Source: an uncultured Clostridia bacterium (GTDB lineage Bacteria > Bacillota > Clostridia > Oscillospirales > Acutalibacteraceae). Taken from it: a DNA stretch of 32,916 bases. The notes beneath the pieces were generated by a model that ran no database searches, was not told the origin of the DNA, and saw only the letters and a list, made by a program, of their open reading frames with translations. Positions 10,701 through 18,025 of the stretch are shown in pieces. Numbering within the stretch: the first letter of the stretch is position 1; each line of letters opens with the position of its first letter. The position numbers and the translations under genes were made by a program. The DNA is taken from the NCBI GenBank assembly GCA_946415335.1, contig CAMKSB010000005.1, positions 1-32,916 of the forward strand, written 5' to 3'.

Positions 10701-13700
10701 TACGATTACTGACAGCCAGTGGGCAATTGAGACGACCGCTTACTTTAGAACCTTTAACTTACAGAGCAATACGTACAGTGCAGCGCAGGAGGGCTCTACC
10801 GGCGGTACGGTGCCGGGCAGTGTTCTGGTAACCAAAGGAGATTCGACCACGCTGACGGCGACGCCTGCTTCGGATTATGATTTTGTCGGCTGGTACAGCA
10901 GCACGACCTTTACGGACGCAAATCGCGTCTCTACAACCACAGACTATACGTTTACACCCGGCGCAAGCGGCGCCTATTATGCGCTGTTTAAGAAGCATGT
11001 CGATTACCGCACGGTTACGCTCTCCGCAGACACCGATCTGGTTACCGCGTCGGCTTCCTACAATAACAGCACGATTACGCCGGGTTCCGGTACACTGACG
11101 GTTCCTGTCGGCGCAACCGTGACCTATAGCGTGAATCATAAAACCGGCTGCGCGGTGGATTCGATTGCTCCGTCTGAGTTGAGCTTAACAGAGGGTACCG
11201 ACAAAACCTTTGTGATGCCCTCTACCAATACGACGATCGAGGTAACTGCCCATAAGATCCTATACAATCTAACAGGACTGGTATCACCCAACCACGGTTC
11301 CGTAACGTTTTATGACAGAAACGATAATCAAAGAACCGAAATACAAAAAGCGACCTATCAGCAGACGGTCTATGTGGAATATATTCCCGCAGACGGCTAT
11401 GTGCTCCAGAGCTTTTCCATCAGCGGCAGCGACGCACCCAATGTCACGCGTATCGGTGAAACGAATGTCGGCTATTTTACCATGTGGGCAGAAGCAGCGA
11501 CTGTTACCGCTAACGTCATTCTGCAATACGACGTTACTTACTATGTGGACATGCATGACAATGCCATGAACAACGATGTAACAGTGACCTTGTTGAGCAA
11601 CGACGGAATTGTTCTAAAGGATAAAAACAATCAGAATTGCAGCAAAACACTGACAATCAGCGATCAGCAACAGGGCACCACGGTATATGCTGCGACGATC
11701 CACACGCCGTTGACCAAATCAGGCAACAATTATGATCCCATCAAGATTCAGGTAACCCATAACGGTAAAACAAAACCGGTGCAGCAGTTGGGAACTACAC
11801 AGCTGGGAGAACTCATTAGTCATGCAACGAAGGAGGTGTGGCTGGAGGCGGTAAACGAACCTGCGCTCACACAGGTCGTCAAGACTTCGACCCACACGGC
11901 GACCGGCGGCAATACGCGAAGGATTTATCTTGCCAAGCCAAAGTCTTGGGGCACTAACGCTAATCACAGCGGCTGGACAACCATCGGTATTTACACATGG
12001 GGAACCGTTACCAGCGGCAGCTTCACCTATGGCGGCACGACCCACATGACCTACCTCGGCTGTAATGATGATTATTTCTATTATTATGCCGACGTTGACA
12101 AGACGGTCGATAACTTCCTGTTCTGCGGCTGGAGCAAAAGCGATAATTTTTCTAATAATGATACACCAAACGCGCAAACAACCAACATTACAGGTTCTGG
12201 CGCCAAAGGTAACTTTTACACACTGGGAAAATCCGGCAATGATTATGAAGCTGCCAAGGGAGAAGACGCGGTGATTCCGGGGTATACCAGATACGTCGAA
12301 CGGGTCTCCACCAATGTTTTGCCCAGCGGTGCAACCCCGACCATCAGCGTTGCGCCGACCGCATTTACGGGTGCGAAACTAGCGTATGAGACTTCTGATA
12401 GCTCGACGGTCAGCGTTAATACAACCACCGGTATCATCACGCCATCGAAGTCCACGTATAATGCGGCAACCGGAGAGGATACCCCGGTGAATATCACAGT
12501 CACCATTTATAGTTCGATTGGCGCATTGATTACAGAAGCAGTCAGCGGAGTGACTGACTCTGTGACCTATACCATTCCGATAACGGTGCATGATCCAAGC
12601 ACACTTTCCGCTTTTTACATTATGTCTGTCGAGAGTGCGGTTTACACCGTAAATATCCCCACGGTCGAAGTAGACGGAACCTCCTATCAGCCGGGTTATT
12701 TTGACATGGAGAACGGCAGGATCAATGCTTCTGTGGTGGTTACCGGTATCCAGGGAGTTGCCTCTGCCGCAAACTCTGCCATAATTACACCCGACAGCAG
12801 CGTGAATGTGACTGGCGTAGGGGACAGATATATTTCCTATACCGTTAAATACGCGAAGCCGAATAGTCTCTTTAATAATTATGACGGCATTACGCTGACG
12901 GGCGCGGCAACGACCAAATCTATCCACAGAGATAACGGCGAACGTTTCGGTTTTGATCATTGGGAACGCAGAAATCAACCAAATTCTGCCCCTGAATCGG
13001 TCACCTATTCCACAAGCAAGAAAATTGAAAACGCCGTAGAAACGCTGGAAACTACTCAGATGGTGTTTGACCCTGCATATACGGTTTATTCCGCGATATT
13101 TACCAACTACCTGTATGTAGACGTGAACTTTATCTTCGACTATTTTGAGTATGATCCTCAGGTAGTTGAGATAAATGAAGAAACACACGAAACTCGAATC
13201 AATTATCCCTATGACGCAGGATACGCCGGTCATGAGGATCCTGCAAACGAAAACTTCGCGGCGAGCCATAAACAAAAATCCTTTACTGTTGACGGCTATG
13301 AAGTGAGAGGTCTTGTTTCTACTAAGAATACAACGCAGGGTGCCACGAAAATCAACGCAAACAACCTGATGGCTGAAGCAGTCAAGGCGCTGGGCGCGCG
13401 TTCAGACCATAACAGCGAGCTTCGCCTGAATAACAATTATTACAATTATGAGGTTGATGTCAACGGAATTTCCATCAGCAACGGCGATGATACAACGATC
13501 TATAAAGCCACTGTTACGGTAGCGCTGAAGCAGACACCAAAGTATTACCATGTTTATGTATGGCAGAATAATAACTGGGTCGAAAAGACAAACAGTGCGA
13601 CTGCCGGATTGACCGGGCAGGATCAATACGGCTACACCTATCAGGATTATGCCGACCTGACGGTGAGCAATGCGGCAAAATGGTATGCGGTTTCTGAAAA

Positions 13701-14571
13701 TGACCGTTCAACCGCCAATGCGCCGTTGCTTGCAACCGGAAGCAACTACAAGTTCCGTGTCAAGGGCGATACCTATCTTGTAATCGAAACGGAAGCGTAT
13801 GAAGGAAACTTTAACCGTTCCGAGGTAGCCTTCTCGCACTATGAGGTCACGCACAGGGACAAGACGGTGATCGTGGACGGAGATCCCCAGACCCTGTCGC
13901 TGGAATATCTGCTCCAAAACTTCTATATTGCGGACTTCTTTGACCCAACAAAGGTGCTTAACGATCGCAACGTTCCCTATGATGAGGTTACCTTTGTCGG
14001 TGGTGGCGTGGTCTACTACTCTGTGACGGATGGCGTTCCGTTCCAGAACGCGGTTGATACCGGCTATGTCGATAGTAACGGCACCGCACACGAGGGCGCT
14101 ATTCAGGAACTGCTGAAATCCAAGATCAAAGAGCAGTACGACGCTGACAATCTTGCCGGCTTGCTTGGCGAAGAGGATGCTATGAAGGTTGCCTATGGCA
14201 CTGAAATTCCGGTGACGAAGAACGTTGAGAACGGAACGAATACCGGTATCTTCTACCGTTATCTGCCTTTGGAAAAGTACACCAGAGAGAATGGACAGCT
14301 TGTTCAGGACGAAAACAACAAATACACGTTAGAGAAAACCCTGAACGCCGATACCTTCCGCTATTCCAACACATTGCAGTCCTATCAGTATGTATACGCC
14401 AGCGGAAATGAGAACAAGGCGACCAACGACGGTAAGAATATGCGTTTGTATTCCTATTACGTCTATTCCTACCTGACTTATAATCAGGACACCAACTTAC
14501 CTGAAACCAAATACGAGGTTGTTCTTTCTGATAATTATGCCGACGCTTCCACCTACTGGGCAGGCAACTAA
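7756..14571 (+). CDS. Giant (2271 aa) secreted repeat protein with Fn3-like/InlB-type repeats and carbohydrate-binding-like modules
   Basis: RBS ggaggta; classical Sec signal MKKRIRCMSKRTISVVLTLLMLVSCITVGVVQVNA|YSY; tandem 100-aa repeats (HNTVSASAGF.HYALYRGDSETPFKTFTGSSYTL); divergent InlB-like segments (GGTV...YDFVGWYSSTTF..., NIGGTVTTSGTYIKG...); ends at a strong terminator. Confidence 0.8.
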   Translation: MKKRIRCMSKRTISVVLTLLMLVSCITVGVVQVNAYSYKSGRIYFDDTNTGWGSAYLVINYDNDSAWYEWKAMQNISGTHLYYLDVSGTSTNVHRYFFTKSSGTNGNNCAPNSNYAGSFGWDFTGGNAYFTPSGNNGSVSGEYSSNAINNISNYKVDLYAKVALSDDGSSYTQQTSGTNGGKVTVKSKYWTGETSISSSESNSNTSYTEIKYENAVKTGTATWEYSSEAANYEFVKWAESVGGNAVSNTGSWRVTGTRTLFAHFRKLYKASTAVNGNIGGTVTTSGTYIKGTYMRNNSALTINVLPDTGYELETVKIKNDSTNVETTVNASSFSNNSYSGYSMPTSNVTVTAYFKKKNYNLTFAQPEHGSIKYNNSTTSPVLIEHGTSNVDVVITPDNGYKIASLEDNNNTITAAEGANSSYTYTIDSFTAAHTITATMEPDLIVLTKPEISIAPAALTTGLSNSATLTVSNHNTVSASAGFHHYALYRGDSETPFKTFTGSSYTLTSDAENNTTFYVRAVTNNTTSYQDSEKSDGASLSVTKETLVKPSVSIEPSSLIVGLANTATLTVSNHNTVSASAGFDHYALYRGDSETPFKTFTGSSYTLTSDAENNTTFYVRAVTDNTVSYNDSAKSDGASLSVAKATLSAPTNVRFASATVTASPTGTATLQWNTVENAGSYEVYKGSSKIATVTTNSCSIDAKYSNTANYTVKAVPSNTISYNTSPSSSAASLTVNRTNLLAPDISLNKSTANDTDTDVTVTVDNYDNLKNACDFTLNGATASAGIDNEGTFTLTAYTTVKYSGGSNSLSVTAELKQGMDEYYTVDGDELSADSSAVTLTVYKPIYSLCGKVNRLVGGPSSENWTAYNATFAINTPTDTPGVYRLTFTTKSDSGDSPYLGVYKNDAEGYAQGRYAFRIGNTYYNKSGNDYSITDDGIADEDNCYVQVLDSGNPGGSIKFAKGKTYTITIDQTKGNTGNPKGKITITDSQWAIETTAYFRTFNLQSNTYSAAQEGSTGGTVPGSVLVTKGDSTTLTATPASDYDFVGWYSSTTFTDANRVSTTTDYTFTPGASGAYYALFKKHVDYRTVTLSADTDLVTASASYNNSTITPGSGTLTVPVGATVTYSVNHKTGCAVDSIAPSELSLTEGTDKTFVMPSTNTTIEVTAHKILYNLTGLVSPNHGSVTFYDRNDNQRTEIQKATYQQTVYVEYIPADGYVLQSFSISGSDAPNVTRIGETNVGYFTMWAEAATVTANVILQYDVTYYVDMHDNAMNNDVTVTLLSNDGIVLKDKNNQNCSKTLTISDQQQGTTVYAATIHTPLTKSGNNYDPIKIQVTHNGKTKPVQQLGTTQLGELISHATKEVWLEAVNEPALTQVVKTSTHTATGGNTRRIYLAKPKSWGTNANHSGWTTIGIYTWGTVTSGSFTYGGTTHMTYLGCNDDYFYYYADVDKTVDNFLFCGWSKSDNFSNNDTPNAQTTNITGSGAKGNFYTLGKSGNDYEAAKGEDAVIPGYTRYVERVSTNVLPSGATPTISVAPTAFTGAKLAYETSDSSTVSVNTTTGIITPSKSTYNAATGEDTPVNITVTIYSSIGALITEAVSGVTDSVTYTIPITVHDPSTLSAFYIMSVESAVYTVNIPTVEVDGTSYQPGYFDMENGRINASVVVTGIQGVASAANSAIITPDSSVNVTGVGDRYISYTVKYAKPNSLFNNYDGITLTGAATTKSIHRDNGERFGFDHWERRNQPNSAPESVTYSTSKKIENAVETLETTQMVFDPAYTVYSAIFTNYLYVDVNFIFDYFEYDPQVVEINEETHETRINYPYDAGYAGHEDPANENFAASHKQKSFTVDGYEVRGLVSTKNTTQGATKINANNLMAEAVKALGARSDHNSELRLNNNYYNYEVDVNGISISNGDDTTIYKATVTVALKQTPKYYHVYVWQNNNWVEKTNSATAGLTGQDQYGYTYQDYADLTVSNAAKWYAVSENDRSTANAPLLATGSNYKFRVKGDTYLVIETEAYEGNFNRSEVAFSHYEVTHRDKTVIVDGDPQTLSLEYLLQNFYIADFFDPTKVLNDRNVPYDEVTFVGGGVVYYSVTDGVPFQNAVDTGYVDSNGTAHEGAIQELLKSKIKEQYDADNLAGLLGEEDAMKVAYGTEIPVTKNVENGTNTGIFYRYLPLEKYTRENGQLVQDENNKYTLEKTLNADTFRYSNTLQSYQYVYASGNENKATNDGKNMRLYSYYVYSYLTYNQDTNLPETKYEVVLSDNYADASTYWAGN
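9097..9975 (+). repeat. Three tandem ~100-aa Fn3-like repeats inside the giant protein; the first two nearly identical at DNA level
   Basis: Units 9097-9396, 9397-9696 and 9697-9975. 9158-9321 versus 9458-9621 differ at only two positions by my reading; the third unit (SAPTNVRF...SLTV) is divergent. Confidence 0.85.
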
Positions 14572-14582
14572 CTGAATTTCTT

Positions 14583-14612
14583 AAAAAAGGGTTGTTTTTA
14601 CAACCCTTTTTT
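14583..14612 (+). terminator. Rho-independent terminator between the giant gene and the signal peptidase
   Basis: aaaaaagggttgt-tttt-acaaccctttttt: perfect stem followed by T run. Confidence 0.85.
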
Positions 14613-14649
14613 ATTATAATAAAATCATCACAACGTAAGGAACACCGCC

Positions 14650-15363
14650 ATGAAAATGAGTCTGAAAGAAAGAATTTACCATAAAATCCCCGAAAGCAAG
14701 CGCCCGGGAGCCGTCAAGGCAGTCCATGCGCTGCGGATCGCCAAGAATATCATCTGCTGGGGCTTGATCATCATATTGGTCATCGTCGTGGTCGTCTCGC
14801 TGATGATGCGTATGCGCGGTGAAACGCCGTCCATTTTCGGCTATACCCTGCAGCGCGTTACGACCGGAAGCATGGTTCCGGCGCTGGAGGTCGGCGATGT
14901 TTTCCTGAGCAAGAACGTGGAGGATGTGAATACGCTCGCCGTCGGCGATATCATCACCTACGAGGGCGGTTCCGATTTTGACTACGAGCACGTCACCCAC
15001 CGCGTGGTGGCAGCGCCTTATAAAGACGACGCCGGCGCGCTGGTGCTCCGGACAAAGGGAGACGCGAATAACGCAGAAGACCCGGTGCTCTCCGCGGAAC
15101 GCGTGGAATCGAAATACATTGCCAAAATCACGTTTCTGACGAAGCTGTACGAGATTTTCCTCTCGCCATGGGGGCTGATTATTTTCATCGGGTTGCTGTT
15201 GCTGGTGTTCTTTGACGAGCTCTTAAATGTCATTCGAATCCTCAGCGGCAATTTCCCCGACGAGGACGAGGAGGATATCAACGACATCATCGCGCGTATC
15301 CAGCGCGAGGACAGGGAGAAGGCGCTTTCCGCGAAAAAATCGGAGGACGGCGATGGAGAATAA
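14650..15363 (+). CDS. sipW: SipW-type signal peptidase I
   Basis: N-terminal TM segment (IICWGLIIILVIVVVVSLMM), TTGSMVPALEVGDVFL (Ser nucleophile box), DIITYEGG...EHVTHRVV (His at the general-base position, as in SipW/ER-type rather than Ser-Lys), LRTKGDANNAEDP, and a C-terminal TM segment. Confidence 0.9.
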   Translation: MKMSLKERIYHKIPESKRPGAVKAVHALRIAKNIICWGLIIILVIVVVVSLMMRMRGETPSIFGYTLQRVTTGSMVPALEVGDVFLSKNVEDVNTLAVGDIITYEGGSDFDYEHVTHRVVAAPYKDDAGALVLRTKGDANNAEDPVLSAERVESKYIAKITFLTKLYEIFLSPWGLIIFIGLLLLVFFDELLNVIRILSGNFPDEDEEDINDIIARIQREDREKALSAKKSEDGDGE

Positions 15364-15661
15364 GTCCTTCTACGAGCGGATCTATGACGCGGTGTGTACG
15401 ATACCGCCGGGGAAGGTGGCGACCTACGGGCAGATCGCGGCGCTTGCCGGGAACGGCGGCGCGGCGAGGGCTGTCGGCAACGCGCTGCACATCAATCCGT
15501 CGCCCGGCGTGATACCCTGTCACCGCGTCGTCAACGCCAAGGGAAGGCTTGCGCCGCATTTTGCCTTTGGCGGCGACGAGGAACAGCAGCGCCTGCTCGA
15601 GGCTGAGGGCGTGGAAGTCGTCGACCACCACGTCGATTTGAAAACCTATCAGATGAGATGA
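15353..15661 (+). CDS. MGMT-family (methylated-DNA-cysteine methyltransferase-like) single-domain protein
   Basis: True start likely ATG at 15353 (MENKSFYERIYDAVCTIPPGKVATYGQIAALAG...ARAVGNALHINPSPGVIPCHRVVNAKG). PCHRV active-site motif present. Overlaps sipW by 11 nt. Confidence 0.88.
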   Translation: MENKSFYERIYDAVCTIPPGKVATYGQIAALAGNGGAARAVGNALHINPSPGVIPCHRVVNAKGRLAPHFAFGGDEEQQRLLEAEGVEVVDHHVDLKTYQMR

Positions 15662-15665
15662 CCTG

Positions 15666-15690
15666 CCGCCCGAATTTCCCGGGCGGTTTC
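15666..15690 (+). terminator. Possible weak rho-independent terminator
   Basis: ccgcccg-aatttcc-cgggcgg followed by tttctct. Confidence 0.4.
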
Positions 15691-15746
15691 TCTGAACCAA
15701 AACACATCTTCCTGTGTCTGTATTAAGAGAAAGGCACGGTGACAGC

Positions 15747-17516
15747 ATGAAGAAACCACAATATGACGTCAATCAGCGGCAGCTGCGGCGCTGTGTAAAA
15801 AAGGCGCAGCGCGGTGACAAACGGGCGAAGGAGCAGCTTGTCGGCATGACCTATTCCTACGTCTATTACTACTGCCTCAAAATGCTCCGCAGCGAGGACA
15901 AGGCGCGCGACGCGGCGCAGGATATTTTTGTAACGGTTTTTGAGAAGCTCTCCGCCGTCAAAAAGCCGGAAGCGTTCTTTGGCTGGCTGAAAACCGTCAC
16001 GGCGAACCACTGCCGCAATCTGGTGACGCGGCGGCGAGAGACGGAGGAATTGCGCGAGGACTGGGAGGACAACAATCCGCAGGTGATACCGGAGGAATGT
16101 CTGGAAACAGAGGAAACCTGCGCCATTATCCGCGCGGCAGTGGACGCGCTGCCGGAGATTCAGCGCGAGGTAATTCTTCTGTATTACTACCAGCAGCGCA
16201 GCGTGAAGGAAATCGCGGATTTGCTTGAAATCAAAGAAGGAACCGTCAAGAGCCGACTGTATACGGCGCGTCAGGCGCTTAAAAGGGTGATTGCACATTA
16301 CGGCAAGGACGAGTTGTCGTTCTCTATGCTCTCCTACGCGCTGTTCAGCGAAGCAAAGACAAAAAGCGGTGCGGCGACAGCGGTAACGCTCGGTACGGGC
16401 GAGGTGCTTGCCGTTTCTTCCGCAGCGAAGGTCGGCGCAATTGCCGGAGCCGGAATCGGCGTCAAGGTGGCGGCGTTTTCCTGCGCAGGCGTTCTGGCGG
16501 CAACCGGAACGGGAACGTATCTCTACGCGCAGCATGTTTCCGCACAAAAAGATGAGGCTTCCATGACGGCGCAGGAGAAAATCGCGGAGCCGACAGAAGC
16601 GGAGCTGTGGGCGCTGTTTTATCTGACGTTTACCGACGCGGACAGGCGGCGAACGCTGACCTTTCACGCGGACGAGCCGTTAAACTCCGCCGCCAACAAG
16701 GACTACCTACTTGACCGTGCGTGCAACACGGCTGATTTCTTTCACACGCTGCAGGCGACCAATTATCAGTTTGACAAGGCGAATCTGGCAAATCCGGACG
16801 CAAAAGACAGCGCGCTTTACATCACCTACAGCTGTGACGCGGACAGGCGGCGCGCCAAGGAGCTGACCTGCTCGGCAGATGGACAGCCGGTTTCCTATCA
16901 GCTGTTTCAGAATCACAAGTTCTACGACGCCGATTGCGGCACAGAGACTTGGACAACCTACGCCGATTATGATTCGACGGTTGCGGAAAAGGTCAAAAAC
17001 GCACGTTCCAAGCGGCGCTTGCAGGAATTGTACCGCGATCATTACGTCCGCGTCAATCTTCTGGACGGCGGTGATTATATCGCTTTTGTTGATGTGTCAA
17101 AGCGCCGCCGCTACATGCCGGAGCTGGAGCCCGACCCGAATCCCTATACCTATTATCTGCGCCCGAATTTCTTTGGGACGCCCAATGTCCAGTACCAGCC
17201 GGAGCCGTTTCTCATGCGGATGGGCATGTACGATACCGACTCATGGGAGATTACCGGCGAGACGGAGCAATTCGGCAGATCGTGTCTGACCGTCAGGGGC
17301 GCCGCTAAGGAGCCGTATGATATTGTTTCCTATCGTCTCACCATTGACAAGGAAACCGGCGTGCTGATTGCCTATGAATGCTTTGACGAAAACGGTACGC
17401 TGACACGGCAATTAGTGACTTATGAATTGATTGTAGACGAGCCGCTTGACGACGGTATCTTTGACGATACCGCCGGCGTCCGTCAGCTGCCGGGAGGTGG
17501 TTTGAATGACCAATAA
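15747..17516 (+). CDS. ECF-type RNA polymerase sigma factor fused to TM segment and C-terminal (RseB/LolA-like?) ectodomain
   Basis: Sigma2 region (LVGMTYSYVYYYCLKMLRSEDKARDAAQDIFVTVFEKL) and sigma4 region (LPEIQREVILLYYYQQRSVKEIADLLEIKEGTVKSRLYTARQALK), then hydrophobic VGAIAGAGIGVKVAAFSCAGVLAATGTGTYLY and ~330 aa ending YRLTIDKETGVLIAYECFDENGTLTRQLVTYELIVDEPLDDGIFD. ATG at 15747 is preferred over 15714. Confidence 0.85.
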   Translation: MKKPQYDVNQRQLRRCVKKAQRGDKRAKEQLVGMTYSYVYYYCLKMLRSEDKARDAAQDIFVTVFEKLSAVKKPEAFFGWLKTVTANHCRNLVTRRRETEELREDWEDNNPQVIPEECLETEETCAIIRAAVDALPEIQREVILLYYYQQRSVKEIADLLEIKEGTVKSRLYTARQALKRVIAHYGKDELSFSMLSYALFSEAKTKSGAATAVTLGTGEVLAVSSAAKVGAIAGAGIGVKVAAFSCAGVLAATGTGTYLYAQHVSAQKDEASMTAQEKIAEPTEAELWALFYLTFTDADRRRTLTFHADEPLNSAANKDYLLDRACNTADFFHTLQATNYQFDKANLANPDAKDSALYITYSCDADRRRAKELTCSADGQPVSYQLFQNHKFYDADCGTETWTTYADYDSTVAEKVKNARSKRRLQELYRDHYVRVNLLDGGDYIAFVDVSKRRRYMPELEPDPNPYTYYLRPNFFGTPNVQYQPEPFLMRMGMYDTDSWEITGETEQFGRSCLTVRGAAKEPYDIVSYRLTIDKETGVLIAYECFDENGTLTRQLVTYELIVDEPLDDGIFDDTAGVRQLPGGGLNDQ

Positions 17517-17934
17517 AAGCAAGGAAGCGCTGAAAGGAATTGTCGGAATCCTGCTTGGGCTGACGGTCTTTCTGGAATATGTACCCGGCTTGTTTCCGCT
17601 CATCTGGCTGCTGCAGCCGTTTTTAATCGCTTACGCGCAGCTGATGGTTCATGAAACGCGCTGGTATCGCGCTTCTATCGGCACGCTGCTTGCCACTAAC
17701 GCGGTCAATGTGTTGGTGCTTATCGTTCAGGTGCTGCGCGCGCAGGCGCTCACCGAGGAGCTGAAACAGCACAACCTGATAGCCGGCGAGAACTTTTCAT
17801 ACGTTGTGACCGTGGCGGTGCTGCCTGCCATTTATAAGGCAGCGGCAATCGCTGCCTTTGTCAGCTTTGTCATTGTGTTTTTGGAATGCATTATTCTGTC
17901 AGGCAAGCGTGACAGAAAGCATACTATCGCTTAA
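17506..17934 (+). CDS. Small multi-TM membrane protein of unknown function
   Basis: RBS gggaggtgg; several hydrophobic segments; overlaps the sigma-factor stop by 11 nt. Confidence 0.7.
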   Translation: MTNKSKEALKGIVGILLGLTVFLEYVPGLFPLIWLLQPFLIAYAQLMVHETRWYRASIGTLLATNAVNVLVLIVQVLRAQALTEELKQHNLIAGENFSYVVTVAVLPAIYKAAAIAAFVSFVIVFLECIILSGKRDRKHTIA

Positions 17935-17958
17935 TCACCCGGTAAAATCCTGCGAAAT

Positions 17959-17987
17959 TTGCATTTTTCGCGGACTTGTGCTATAAT
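17959..17987 (+). promoter_or_regulatory. Putative sigma-A promoter for the HAD phosphatase gene
   Basis: TTGCAT (17959-17964), 17-bp spacer, TATAAT (17982-17987). Confidence 0.65.
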
Positions 17988-18025
17988 ATAGATAGATTGT
18001 GTGAATCCAGTAAAACGGTGATAAA

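Noticed and set aside
12379-13275. 298-aa ORF on - strand inside the giant gene
   Set aside because: Antisense shadow within a continuous 2271-codon frame.
14490-14571. LPETK near the C-terminus of the giant protein as a possible sortase signal
   Set aside because: No following hydrophobic segment or basic tail, so not a cell-wall sorting signal.
15227-15352. N-terminal extension of the MGMT ORF from ATG 15227
   Set aside because: Ser/Arg-rich translation overlaps sipW in another frame; domain homology begins at the 15353 ATG.
15723-16667. 314-aa ORF on - strand opposite the sigma factor
   Set aside because: Sigma2/sigma4 motifs are on the + strand; antisense translation is not protein-like.
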